Below are positions 26,685-35,108 of a stretch of 64,000 nt of DNA, in pieces. The DNA comes from UBA668 sp041394605. Its GTDB lineage: Bacteria > Actinomycetota > Acidimicrobiia > Acidimicrobiales > Ilumatobacteraceae. Each line of letters opens with the position of its first letter. Positions within the stretch are counted from its first letter, which is position 1. Position numbers and translations under genes: made by a program. The notes below the pieces were generated by a model. That model saw only the letters and a program-made list of their open reading frames with translations. It was not told where the DNA came from and did not search any database. The stretch covers positions 124,001 to 188,000 of the forward strand of contig JAWKHX010000006.1 of NCBI GenBank assembly GCA_041394605.1, given 5' to 3'.

Positions 26685-27630
26685 CAGAAGTACCCTCCCG
26701 CTTGCGGTCCTCCATGGCGGCCTCACTGGTGGTGTCGTCGGCGCGGCTGGCGCCGCGCTCGCTGACCTCGGCGGCGATGACCTCGGCGATCACGTCGTCG
26801 AGCGACGTGGCGGTGGAGGCGATGGCGCCCGTGCAGGTCATGTCCCCGACGGTGCGGTAGCGCACCGTGGCGTGGAAGGGCTCCTCGCCCGCCAGGCGGG
26901 TGAGCGGGGCGTCGGCCGACAGCAGCATCCCGTCGCGGCGGAACACCTCGCGGACGTGGGCGAAGTACAGCTCGGGCAGGTCGATCCGCTCCCGCTGCAC
27001 GTACCGCCACACGTCCAGTTCGGTCCAGTTCGACAGGGGGAAGGCACGCAGGTGCTCACCCGGACGGATGCGTGCGTTCAGGGCGTCCCACGGCTCGGGC
27101 CGCTGGGCCTTCGGCTCCCACTGGCCGAACGAGTCGCGGAAGCTCAGGATGCGCTCCTTCGCCCTCGCCTTCTCCTCGTCGCGCCGGCCGCCGCCGAACG
27201 CCACGTCCACCCGATGGGCGACCAGATGGTCCAGCAGGGCGACGGTCTGCAGCCGGTTTCGACTGGCCCGCGGCCCGACCTCCTCCACCGCCCGGCCGCT
27301 GTCGATCGCCGCCTGCACGGAGGCGACCTCCAGCTCGACGCCGTAGTGGGCAACCGCCCGGTCGCGGTAGGCAATGACTTCCGGGAAGTTGTGGCCGGTG
27401 TCCACGTGGAGGACCGGGAACGGCACTTTGCCCGGGGCGAACGCCTTGGCGGTGAGGTGCAGCAGGACAGCGGAGTCCTTCCCGCCGGAGAACAGGACGC
27501 GGGGCCGTTCGCACTCGGCGGCGACCTCGCGGATGATGGTGACGGCGTCGGCCTCGAGCAGGTCGAGTTCGTCGGTGACGTGGGTCTGCCCCTGCGCGGC
27601 CGGGGCGACGGCATCCAGCGTGGTGGTCAT
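26684..27630 (-). CDS. cysD: Sulfate adenylyltransferase catalytic subunit (stop lost by one missing base near 26695)
   Basis: About 315 aa after correction. It has the PP-loop LFSGGKDSAVLLHL near residue 50, HVDTGHNFPEVI, and the C-terminal SEAAMEDRKREG. CysD proteins normally end EGYF and stop. Here the run GGG should be GGGG; adding one G gives GAG GGG TAC TTC TGA, a stop that overlaps the cysN start by one base. Without it the frame stays open through cysN into cysI. The start at 27630 lies two bases after cysH with GGAGG upstream. Confidence 0.88.
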
Positions 27631-27632
27631 GG

Positions 27633-28367
27633 TCAGCGCACCTCCACCGCGATCACCGTGCCGCCGGTGGCCTGGTGCAGCCCGCACTCGGTCTTGTCCA
27701 GGCCTGCCCACCTGCCGGCCCGGCGGTCCTCGCCCTCGGCCACTGGGCGGGTGCACGGCCAGCAGCCGATCGACGGGTAGCCCCTGTCGGCCAGCGGGTG
27801 GCGGGGCAGGTCATGCGCCGTCAGGTAACCCTCCAGATCGGCGTCGGACCAGGCCGCCAGCGGGTTGATCTTCACCACCCCCCAGCGGGCGTCCCACTGG
27901 ACGACCGGGGTGTCGGCCCGGGTGGGGCCGTCGATCCGGCGCACCCCGGTGACCCAGGCGGCTCGCCCCGCCAGTGCCCGCGACAGGGGTTCCACCTTGC
28001 GGGCCGCGCAGCACCCCTCGGGGTCTGCCACCCAGCGGTCGTCGGGCAGCACCGCGGGGCCGGGCCGCAGCACCTCCAGGCGGAGCGCCGGACCCAGCCG
28101 CCGGCGGGTGGCCTCCACCAGCCACCATGTCTCGGCGAAGTGGTACTGGGTGTCGAGGAAGGCCACCGTGGCCGAAGTGGCGTGCGTGGCCACCAGGTGG
28201 GGCAGGGCGGCGTCCTCGAAGCTGACCGTGGCGACGAGACCGTCGGTGAACGTGGCAGCGGCCCAGGCGAGGATCTCCTCGGCGGGGCGGCCGTCCAGGT
28301 CGGCGGCAACGGCCTGCCAGTGGGCGGGGTCGGAACGGGTGGACTGTTGATCGGGGGCAACGGTCAT
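27633..28367 (-). CDS. cysH: Adenylylsulfate (APS) reductase, iron-sulfur type
   Basis: 244 aa. It has VSFEDAALPHL near residue 49 (the PP-loop equivalent), FLDTQYHFAET, the Cys pair 119-120 and Cys202-x-x-Cys205 (GCWPC) that bind the [4Fe-4S] cluster, and the catalytic Cys228 in KTECGLH. The cluster cysteines identify the APS-using class, which fits the absence of an APS kinase in the operon. It converts APS to sulfite with a thioredoxin-like donor. Confidence 0.92.
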   Translation of the reverse strand: MTVAPDQQSTRSDPAHWQAVAADLDGRPAEEILAWAAATFTDGLVATVSFEDAALPHLVATHATSATVAFLDTQYHFAETWWLVEATRRRLGPALRLEVLRPGPAVLPDDRWVADPEGCCAARKVEPLSRALAGRAAWVTGVRRIDGPTRADTPVVQWDARWGVVKINPLAAWSDADLEGYLTAHDLPRHPLADRGYPSIGCWPCTRPVAEGEDRRAGRWAGLDKTECGLHQATGGTVIAVEVR

Positions 28368-28431
28368 CGTGGTTCTCCGGTGTGGGACGGTTGATGGGCG
28401 GGGTCCAGGGCGGGGTTCGATGGGTGGCGGG

Positions 28432-29214
28432 TCAGAGGCCGAGCAGCTTCAGGCCGCTGGCGGCGAGCACGGTGGACAGGATCGGGCGGACCACCCGGTC
28501 GGGCGCCCGGCTGGAGAGGCGGGCACCGAGGTACACGCCGGGCACGGCGCCGATGAGCACGGAAAGGGCCAGGTGCGCGTCGACGGAGCCGAACAGCAGG
28601 TGGCCGGCGGTGGCTGCGGCCACGAGGGGCACGGCCTGCACCAGGTCAGTGCCCACCAGTTCGCGACCGGTGAGCTCCGGGTACAGGAGGGCGAGGCCGA
28701 TCAGCATCAGCGAACCCGAGCCCACCGACGTCAGCCCCACCAGCAGGCCGCCCACCGCGCCCACCAGCAGTGTGGGCACCGGGCGCAGGCGAGCGGCCGC
28801 AGCCTCCAGTTCACCCGCAGGGCGGCGGCGGCGGACGATGGCGCTCTTGCCGATGATCGCCACGGCGGCCAGCACCAGCGCGACGCCGAGCATCGGCTTC
28901 AGCGCGTCGGCCGCGTGGTCGCCCAGCAGGCGCAGCAGCAACACACCGGCGAACGCGGCCGGGACCGACCCGGCCATCAACCAGCGGACGATGTCCAGCC
29001 GGGGGCGCCCGTGCCGCAGGTGCACCGCCGAGCCGATGGGCTTGATGCACAGCGACACCACGAGGTCGGACGACACGGCGACAGCCGCCGGCACCCGGAA
29101 GACCAGCACCATCACGGGGGTCAGCAGCGCACCCCCACCTACGCCGGTGAGCCCCACCGCCACGCCGACGATGAAGCCGGCGAGCGACTGGGCGGGCGAC
29201 AGCGAGGTGGGCAC
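28432..29214 (-). CDS. TauE/SafE-family permease, first gene of the sulfur operon
   Basis: 260 aa with seven or eight hydrophobic helices in two repeats: GFIVGVAVGLTGVGGGALLT at the N terminus and AVGGLLVGLTSVGSGSLMLI after residue 150. This is the duplicated TauE/SafE signature. Members export sulfite or sulfonates or import sulfur compounds. As the leading gene of the cys operon it may move sulfate or release excess sulfite. The GTG start is six bases from a TAGGGT -10 box, so translation is probably leaderless. Confidence 0.82.
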   Translation of the reverse strand: MPTSLSPAQSLAGFIVGVAVGLTGVGGGALLTPVMVLVFRVPAAVAVSSDLVVSLCIKPIGSAVHLRHGRPRLDIVRWLMAGSVPAAFAGVLLLRLLGDHAADALKPMLGVALVLAAVAIIGKSAIVRRRRPAGELEAAAARLRPVPTLLVGAVGGLLVGLTSVGSGSLMLIGLALLYPELTGRELVGTDLVQAVPLVAAATAGHLLFGSVDAHLALSVLIGAVPGVYLGARLSSRAPDRVVRPILSTVLAASGLKLLGL

Positions 29215-29220
29215 CTCGCC

Positions 29221-29251
29221 ACCCTAACCTAATTCACGATCAAAATGATCG
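29221..29251 (-). promoter_or_regulatory. Promoter and candidate operator of the sulfate-assimilation operon
   Basis: On the minus strand TAGGGT (29226-29221) lies six bases before the GTG at 29214. Overlapping the -35 region is an AT-rich inverted repeat of arms CGATCA and TGATCG around TTT (29251-29237). In a region this GC-rich it stands out as a regulator binding site. No regulator gene is adjacent. Confidence 0.5.
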
Positions 29252-29292
29252 GGATTATCGTATTTTCTCGGGGCGCCCTCTAACCAAAGGAT

Positions 29293-29973
29293 TCAACCGC
29301 CCAGCAGGCGAGCCTTCTGAGCGGCGAACTCCTGGTCCGTCAGCGCCCCGCTACGGTGCAGCGCGGCCAGGCGTTCCAACTGCGACACGACGTCGCCACC
29401 ACCGGAGCCCGCAGGCGGAGGGGTGAACGGTGTGCCGGCCATCGCTGCGGATCCAGCGCCCGGACCCGTGCCGCCCACCACGCCATCGCCGTCGAGGTCC
29501 ATCCCCAGCGCCGTCTCCGCCTGGCGGATGGCCTGCGCCGCCTGCTCGGGCGTGGCCGCACCCTGCACGTGCACGGTGGCGCCCTGGTTGATGACCATGC
29601 CCGGGATGCCCATTCCCTGCCCCATCCCCGGATGACCCATTCCGGGCTGCCCCTGGGGCTGGTTGGCCATCTGGGCGTACATCTCCGCCTGCTGGCGAGC
29701 CTGGTCGCGCCAGTCCGGGATGCTCTTCACCTCCACGTCGAAGTTGTCGGGCTTGGCCCGGTCCACCTGGCAGGGCAGCACCATGCCCGGGCTGGGCCAG
29801 CGGGCCACCTTGCAGATCTTGCGGATCTCGGCGGAGAACGCGGCGACGCCCGGCGCTTCCACCACCAGGTACATCTTGCAGGTGCCACTGGTGGCGCCGT
29901 CGGGCGGACCGGAGCACGACACGATGCGCGCCGCGCCGTCCACGGGGTCCTTCATCCGGTTGAACAGGCCCAT
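29293..29973 (-). CDS. SHOCT-domain protein with Met/Gly-rich linker
   Basis: 226 aa from the ATG at 29973 (GGGAGTGGCG upstream). The N-terminal 120 residues form a globular domain with three Cys (VSCSG, GTCKMYLV, LPCQVDR) and no recognised family. A linker of PGMGHPGMGQGMG repeats and a helical segment around AATPEQAAQAIRQAE follow. The C terminus is a SHOCT motif: VVSQLERLAALHRSGALTD. The architecture resembles cytoplasmic scaffold or stress proteins of actinobacteria; the role is unknown. Confidence 0.65.
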   Translation of the reverse strand: MGLFNRMKDPVDGAARIVSCSGPPDGATSGTCKMYLVVEAPGVAAFSAEIRKICKVARWPSPGMVLPCQVDRAKPDNFDVEVKSIPDWRDQARQQAEMYAQMANQPQGQPGMGHPGMGQGMGIPGMVINQGATVHVQGAATPEQAAQAIRQAETALGMDLDGDGVVGGTGPGAGSAAMAGTPFTPPPAGSGGGDVVSQLERLAALHRSGALTDQEFAAQKARLLGG

Positions 29974-30074
29974 CGCCACTCCCATCGCTCGACGGCGGTC
30001 CGTACCGTTCACGAATGCAAGCACGCTCCGGTGGCACCGTCAACGACCGGCGCCAGCGCCACCGGGCGATCGGT

Positions 30075-30080
30075 TACCGT
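30075..30080 (+). promoter_or_regulatory. -10 box of leaderless promoter, AraC-type gene
   Basis: TACCGT, six bases before the ATG at 30087. Confidence 0.5.
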
Positions 30081-30086
30081 CGCCGC

Positions 30087-30554
30087 ATGACCCCGGAGGA
30101 AGTGGCCGACCTGGTGCACCTGCGGAGGGCTCGCGACTTCATCGATCGCCACTACGCCCGCCCACTGGACGTGCCGACGATGGCCCGCGCCGCGCTCATG
30201 TCACCGTCGCACTTCTCCCGCCGCTTCCGCGCCACCTACGGCGAGACGCCGTACACGTACCTGATGACTCGCCGCATCGAGCGGGCCAAGTTGCTCCTCC
30301 GCCAGGGGCACACCGTGTCCGAGGCGTGCATGGAGGTGGGCTGCACCTCGCTGGGCTCGTTCAGCGCCCGCTTCACCGAGGTGGTCGGGCAGACCCCGTC
30401 GCTGTACCGCACGGGCGACCATCGGGGTCTGCAGGCCGTGCCGCCGTGCGTCGCCAAGGCGGCCACGCGCCCGCGGCGTCACCGCCAACCCGCCGACGCG
30501 GGCATCGAGCAGGATCGGAGAAGCGGGGGACGGCGGTCCCTACCATCCCGCTGA
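30087..30554 (+). CDS. AraC-family transcription regulator (DNA-binding domain only)
   Basis: 155 aa. Residues 15-110 are a double helix-turn-helix AraC domain: DVPTMARAALMSPSHFSRRF and VSEACMEVGCTSLGSFSARF. There is no effector domain, only a basic C-terminal tail. Such stand-alone regulators often act with a sensor encoded nearby; here the next gene, a VOC protein, overlaps the stop by one base and may bind the signal or its product. Confidence 0.82.
   Translation: MTPEEVADLVHLRRARDFIDRHYARPLDVPTMARAALMSPSHFSRRFRATYGETPYTYLMTRRIERAKLLLRQGHTVSEACMEVGCTSLGSFSARFTEVVGQTPSLYRTGDHRGLQAVPPCVAKAATRPRRHRQPADAGIEQDRRSGGRRSLPSR
30541..30546 (+). promoter_or_regulatory. -10-like box before the VOC gene
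   Basis: TACCAT, seven bases before the ATG at 30554. It may give separate expression of the VOC gene inside the operon. Confidence 0.35.
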
Positions 30555-30952
30555 TGGCTGTTTCCCTTTCCTCCATGTTCATCCCCGTCCACGACGCCGA
30601 CGAGGCGTTGGCGTTCTACCGCGATGCGCTCGGCCTCGAGGTGCGCATGGACGTCGGCGCCGGCGACCTGCGTTGGGTCACCGTGGGAGCGCCGGGGCAG
30701 GACGTGGGCATCGTGCTGTTCCCACCCGCTGGTGGCCGCTCCGAGCAGGAGGCCGACGCACTCACTCGGCTGATGCTGCAGGGCTCGCTGCAGGCGGCGA
30801 TCTTCCGCACCGACGACCTCGACGCCATGTTCCAGCGGGTGCTGGCCGCGGGTGCCGAGGTGCTGCAGGAGCCGGCGGACCAGCCATGGGGCGCACGAGA
30901 CTGCGCATTCCGCGATCCCTCGGGCAATCTGGTCCGCATCGCTCAGGCCTGA
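30554..30952 (+). CDS. VOC-superfamily (glyoxalase/bleomycin-resistance) protein
   Basis: 132 aa, one beta-alpha-beta-beta-beta pair: MFIPVHDADEALAFYRDALG at the N terminus and AFRDPSGNLVRIAQ at the C terminus, the usual C-terminal metal-site region of extradiol/glyoxalase-like proteins. The substrate is unknown. It is co-transcribed with the AraC-type gene upstream and lies ten bases before the YdeI-like gene. Confidence 0.82.
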   Translation: MAVSLSSMFIPVHDADEALAFYRDALGLEVRMDVGAGDLRWVTVGAPGQDVGIVLFPPAGGRSEQEADALTRLMLQGSLQAAIFRTDDLDAMFQRVLAAGAEVLQEPADQPWGARDCAFRDPSGNLVRIAQA

Positions 30953-30961
30953 GAGGAACGC

Positions 30962-31537
30962 ATGAACACCAAGGTGGACGCCTACATCAGCCGCTCGACG
31001 AAGTGGCCGGAGGAGATGGCCGCGCTGCGCACGGTGCTGCTGCGCTGCGGGCTCACCGAGGACCTCAAGTGGGGCAAGCCCTGCTACTCCAGCGACACGG
31101 GCAACATCGCCATCATGCAGGAGATGAAGGACTTCCTGGCGCTGATGTTCTTCAAGGGCGCCCTGCTCACCGACCCCGACGGCCTGCTGGAATCGCAAGG
31201 GCCGAACTCCCGCTCGGCACTCCGGTTGTGCTTCCGCTCCCCCGCCGATGTGCGCCGCCTGACGAAGCACGTGAAGGCCTTCGTGGCCGAGGCGATCGAC
31301 GTGGAGGACGCCGGGCTGGAGGTGGCCCCTGCGCCCCCGCTGGTGCTGGTGGCGGAACTGCAGCAACGGCTGGACGGCGACCCGGCGCTGAAGGCGGCGT
31401 TCGAAGCGCTGACGCCCGGCCGGCGGCGGGAGTACCACCTGCACATCGCCGAGGCGAAGCAGGCGTCCACCCGTGCCGCCCGCGTGGAGAAGTGCGTACC
31501 GAAGATCCTCGCCGGCAAGGGCCTCCGCGACCGCTGA
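30962..31537 (+). CDS. YdeI/DUF1801-family protein
   Basis: 191 aa. The N-terminal 110 residues match the DUF1801 fold (WPEEMAALRTVLLRCGLTED, KWGKPCYS, DFLALMFFKGALL). The C terminus (FEALTPGRRREYHLHI, AEAKQASTRAARVEK) matches the YdeI/OmdA-type region often fused to it. Members are found near stress and peptide-defence genes, but no molecular activity is established. GAGGAACGC precedes the start. It is probably the last gene of the 30087-31537 operon; a strong hairpin follows. Confidence 0.8.
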   Translation: MNTKVDAYISRSTKWPEEMAALRTVLLRCGLTEDLKWGKPCYSSDTGNIAIMQEMKDFLALMFFKGALLTDPDGLLESQGPNSRSALRLCFRSPADVRRLTKHVKAFVAEAIDVEDAGLEVAPAPPLVLVAELQQRLDGDPALKAAFEALTPGRRREYHLHIAEAKQASTRAARVEKCVPKILAGKGLRDR

Positions 31538-31563
31538 CCCGCCGGCACGCCCTCAACGTCGAC

Positions 31564-31610
31564 CTTGTCGCGGCCTGACCACGGGGAAACCCGGTCACGG
31601 CCGCGACAAG
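31564..31610. repeat. 47-bp intergenic hairpin, family 2, copy 1
   Basis: Arms CTTGTCGCGGCC and GGCCGCGACAAG pair fully; inner TGACC and GGTCA pair after one bulge. It lies 27 bases after the YdeI-like stop and could end that transcript. A related copy is at 31901-31947. Confidence 0.75.
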
Positions 31611-31627
31611 TTCGCCAGCGCGTGGGC

Positions 31628-31858
31628 TCAGACCAGCCAGTCGAGCAGCGCGCCGAGCAGCACGATCGCGACGATGGCCGCGACGCCGAGGACGAAGATG
31701 GTCAGACCGGTCCGCCGCATGCTCCGCCGGTAGCCCTCCCCTCCGGGCGAGGGATGCCGGGCATTGCGCAGGAACAGATCCTGGCTGCGGGCGGGCCAGA
31801 ACCGGTAGTGCCAGCGGTGCTTCTGCACCTCGGCGAACTCGAAGTCGTCCGGCTCCAC
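31628..31858 (-). CDS. Small single-pass membrane protein, unknown function
   Basis: 76 aa from a GTG at 31858 that lies seven bases after a TACGCT box (leaderless), or 91 aa from the ATG at 31903. The N terminus (EPDDFEFAEVQKHRWHYRFW) is charged and aromatic. The C-terminal 25 residues form one transmembrane helix (LTIFVLGVAAIVAIVLLGAL). The two family-2 hairpins bracket the gene. Confidence 0.6.
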   Translation of the reverse strand: MEPDDFEFAEVQKHRWHYRFWPARSQDLFLRNARHPSPGGEGYRRSMRRTGLTIFVLGVAAIVAIVLLGALLDWLV

Positions 31859-31865
31859 GGCCCGG

Positions 31866-31871
31866 AGCGTA
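31866..31871 (-). promoter_or_regulatory. -10 box of leaderless promoter, small membrane protein gene
   Basis: TACGCT on the minus strand, seven bases before the GTG at 31858. Confidence 0.45.
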
Positions 31872-31900
31872 GGCCTCACACCGACCTCAACATCCCCGTT

Positions 31901-31947
31901 CATGTCGCGGCCATGACCACGGGGAATCCGGTCACGGCCGCGACACG
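31901..31947. repeat. 47-bp intergenic hairpin, family 2, copy 2
   Basis: Arms TGTCGCGGCC and GGCCGCGACA with the same GACCACGGGGAA and CCGGTCA interior as copy 1. It lies between two divergent leaderless promoters. Confidence 0.75.
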
Positions 31948-31960
31948 AGTGGGAGGGGCG

Positions 31961-31966
31961 TACGCT
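31961..31966 (+). promoter_or_regulatory. -10 box of leaderless promoter, TIM-barrel lipoprotein gene
   Basis: TACGCT, six bases before the GTG at 31973. Confidence 0.5.
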
Positions 31967-31972
31967 TCGGCG

Positions 31973-33732
31973 GTGGCCGACACCAAGCACCGGGCGTGGT
32001 TGGCGGCGACGCTGGTGCTGCTGGTGTCGTGCGCCGGCGGGTCGTCCGGCTCCCCCGCGGGCGGCACCGAGCCGGCACCGACGTCCGCCCCTGCCGCAGA
32101 CGGGTCCCAGCCGGGCACCACGGGCTCGTCGGTGCAGCCTCCCGCCGACCTGTCGGCCCATCCGCTGGTGTGGTTGGGTCCGCTGCCGCCGCTTCCCGCC
32201 GGCTCGACCTTGCCGTTCAACCACGGCGCCGACGACTACATGGATCTGTTCGCGCCGGACGCGCCGTGGGCGGACGCCGCCGCCAAGGTCGACGTCTTCC
32301 TCATCTACAGCTCCTGGGTGAACAACTACGCCTCCGACGACGACCTGCGGACGCTGCTGGCCGGGCTGCGCGACCGCGGCATCGCGCTGGCGGTGGAGGT
32401 CGGTGCGCTGCCGACGCCGGCAGAAGGGACGTGCGACGCTGGCGAGGGGTACGGCGCCCAGGACGAGCTCAACACGTTGCAGCACATCGCCCGCCTCGGC
32501 GGACGGGTGGACCTCGTGTCGTTCGACGAGCCGTGTGCTCGGCCACCAGAACGACGCGCCGAACGCCTGCCGGCGGCCGATCGAGCAGGTGGCGGGCGAG
32601 CTGGCGGAGTTCGTGGCCGCGGCGCGGGATCTTCCCCGACCTCGTGGCCGGGGGCACGGAGCCCATGTGGCAGAGCCCGCTGATCGGCCCGGAGGATGTG
32701 GGGCAGTGGCTCGACGCCTATGCCGCGGCCGCCGGCGAGCCGATGCAGTTCCTGCACATCGACATCGACTGGACCCGGCCGGACTGGCTGAGCAACGCGG
32801 TCGCAGTCGAGCAAGTGGCTGCCGACCGGGGCGTCCCGGTTGGCTACATCTACAACGGCGGTGAGGCCGACGACGACGCCGAATGGGTATCGCTCGCCGC
32901 CCAGCGGATGGCGCTGCTGGAGGCCAACTCGTCGGTGCCGCCCGACGAGGTCGTCTTCCAGGCGTGGACCGACCATCCCTACCGCGTGCTGCCGGAGACG
33001 GACCCGGCGGCGATGACCTCCCTGATCAACCGGTACTTCTCGCCGCGCACCACCCTGGCCGACGTCACGGCCGGGCCGGCAGCCGTCACCGGCCGGGTGC
33101 TGGCCGACGGTGGGCCGGGCGCGGGCCTGCACGTGACGGCCACCGTGGTGCCGCTGGCCGGCACGCCGACCACCGTCACGTTCTCCGGCACCGTGCCGGC
33201 GGACGCCACCGAGGCCGTGTGGGTGTTCCGCGTGAACGGGGAGGGCACGCCCTCCAGCGCGGACGTGGACGCCACGGTGGACGGCGTGTCGCTGCGCCAG
33301 GGCGCCGAGGAGCTCGTGCCGAACGCCGAGTTTGCCGCTGGTTCGGACTGGAACGGCTACAACGCCGGCGCGGCCACGCTCGGCGGGGGGATGTTGCGCC
33401 TTCGCGCCGCCTCGACGGAACTGTTGATGGTGGACTCCACCCACTTCGCCGTCACCGCCGGCGCGACGTACGAGGCCTCGGTCACCGCCACGGTGCCGGC
33501 CGCCGCGGCGGGTGCGGTCTACGCCGGCATCGTGTTCCTCGCGGACGGCGGTGAGGTGCAGCGTGACGGCGTCGTGCTCATGCCCACGTCGGTCACCCTC
33601 GGTCCGGTCGTGACGGCGGAGGACGGCACCTTCCGCTTCGAGCTGCCCGACCCACCCTCCGCCTACCTCGCCGAGGTGGACCTCGACGACCCCGCGGCGT
33701 GGCCCGCCACCGCTCAGGTCGCATCCACCTGA
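31973..33732 (+). CDS. Secreted lipoprotein with barrel-like domain and beta-sandwich domain (two frameshifts)
   Basis: About 585 aa after correction. The start is a leaderless GTG. A signal peptide (WLAATLVLLVSC) ends at a lipobox Cys and is followed by a Pro/Ser/Thr linker. Residues about 60-360 look like a glycosidase-type barrel (VDVFLIYSSWVNNYASDDDL, VDLVSFDEP, FLHIDIDWTRPDW, VGYIYNGGEADD). The rest has carbohydrate-binding-like beta-sandwich features (PNAEFAAGSDWNGYNAGAAT). Indels near 32532 and 32633 move the reading through all three frames: SFDEP-VLGHQNDAPNACRR and FVAAA-RGIFPDLVAGG. The activity is unproven. Confidence 0.6.
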
Positions 33733-33756
33733 TCGACCCACGCGACCACCCCTGAG

Positions 33757-33762
33757 TACGCT
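33757..33762 (+). promoter_or_regulatory. -10 box of leaderless promoter, gene at 33769
   Basis: TACGCT, six bases before the ATG. Confidence 0.5.
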
Positions 33763-33768
33763 CGGGCG

Positions 33769-34264
33769 ATGGCGCGGCAGGAACGACTGATCCGGGACTG
33801 GTTCGCGGCCTGCTTCCGGCCGGGCGAGACCTACCTCGGCTGGGGGCTGCTGTCGAAGTACCCGAACCCCACCATCAACCGTGCGGGCAACGCCGTCGCA
33901 GCAGTGCGGGCGAGCATCGCCGGGCGCAACGCCAGGCGATGGTGGAGCAACTGGGGCTGGACCCCGGCCGGCGACTGCTGCCCGGCGTGACCGACCCGTT
34001 CGCTGCCGTCTCCGATCAGCGGCTGGTCCTCGGCAGGCAGGGCGGGTTCCGGTTCACGCCGAAGGACGAACTGCTGTCGCTGGAGCGGCCCGCCTTCCGC
34101 CTGCTGTGGTGGGACGAGACCCACCCCGGCCCGGACGAGCGCCATGTCGTCATCCAGGTCGCCGACGGGACGTGGTGGGACACCTCGTCGGTGGTGCACG
34201 ACGGCTACAACAGCGCCGGCTTCCTGTACGCGCCGGCGCGAACGCCGTCCAGGTCGGCGGCTGA
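33769..34264 (+). CDS. Hypothetical protein, unknown family (two frameshifts)
   Basis: About 166 aa after correction. The N terminus is ERLIRDWFAACFRPGETYLG. Near 33932, GCCAG should read GCCCAG, giving RNAQAMVEQLGLDPGRRLL. The central part contains VSDQRLVLGRQGGFRF and LLWWDETHPGPDERH. Near 34238 one more C gives LYAPGANAVQVGG and the stop at 34262-34264. There is no signal peptide or membrane segment. Strand-rich spacing suggests a small beta domain, perhaps PH-like (DQRLVL..G..R..). This is a guess. Confidence 0.5.
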
Positions 34265-34277
34265 GCCGGCCGGCGTC

Positions 34278-34990
34278 TCACCGCATTGCGGATTTCAGCT
34301 GGCAGGCACCCACGAGAATGCTGAAGTCCGTGTCGGCGATGGCCGGCACGAAGGCCTCGACGACCTTCTCGAGCAACGGCACGTCACCGTGGATCGCGAT
34401 GCGGAGACCGACTTGCGGCACCAGACCGACGTCGAGTCATCTGGCCGGCTGACCCAGCCCCCACCACCGACTCGACGGCGGACTGGTCGTCCCAGCCATC
34501 GCCGTACTGACCGTCACCACGCGTACTCGCCGGCCGCGCCGAGGCTGACGTAGACGTAATCGTCCTGCGGGTCACTCGAGAACCGGCAAGAGAGGTTGAC
34601 CTGGTGTCTGGCGGCGTCGAAGCCGACACTTGTCGACTTCGCTCGGCTGAAGGGGAAGTCCGCCGCGAGCGACGCCGGCCAGACGGCCTCGGCCGGAAAC
34701 AGGATGCAGCCCTCCGCCGTGACGGTGCCCTGCTGGGCCGCACCGAACGCCGACAACGCCTCCACCGCGTCCAGGATGCGGTCGCCACCGGGCGAGGATG
34801 CGGTGGTGGAGGAGGGCGCCGGGTCGGCGCTGGTTGACACCGTGGGTGCCGGCGTCGTTGGCGCAGACGCGGTGACGACGGACGGCTCGTCGCTGCCGCA
34901 GGCCGCCAGAAGGAGCGCCAGCACTGGCAGGGCCAGCACTGCGCCAGCCCTCCGCGACAGCGATGGACGGCCTGCACTCGAGGCAACCAT
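34278..34990 (-). CDS. Small lipoprotein, unknown function (two frameshifts)
   Basis: About 236 aa after correction. The signal AVLALPVLALLLAAC ends at a lipobox Cys near residue 31, followed by a Thr/Ser/Pro linker. The globular part has two Cys (AEGCILFP, LSCRFSS) as in DUF3558-like actinobacterial lipoproteins, then YVYVSLGAAGEYA. Indels near 34519 and 34437 are needed to continue through GDGQYGDGWDDQSAVESVVG and DVGLVPQVGLRIAIHGDVPL to the end ACQLKSAMR. Without them it stops at 34514. It converges on the gene at 33769. Confidence 0.5.
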
Positions 34991-35108
34991 GGATGGACTC
35001 GCTTCCCGTCGTTGCCGGTCATCCACGCCGGCCGCCGGCGGAGGACTGTAGCTGCCAACCCCAGGCGGCACTCGACTCCGCGTCGGCGGCTGAGCCGTCG
35101 ACCTCCGG

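Noticed and set aside
23563..27756. A nearly 1,400-codon open frame that would fuse CysD to sulfite reductase
   Set aside because: The middle part is an out-of-frame reading of cysN. One missing G near 26695 removes the cysD stop; cysN is complete in its own frame.
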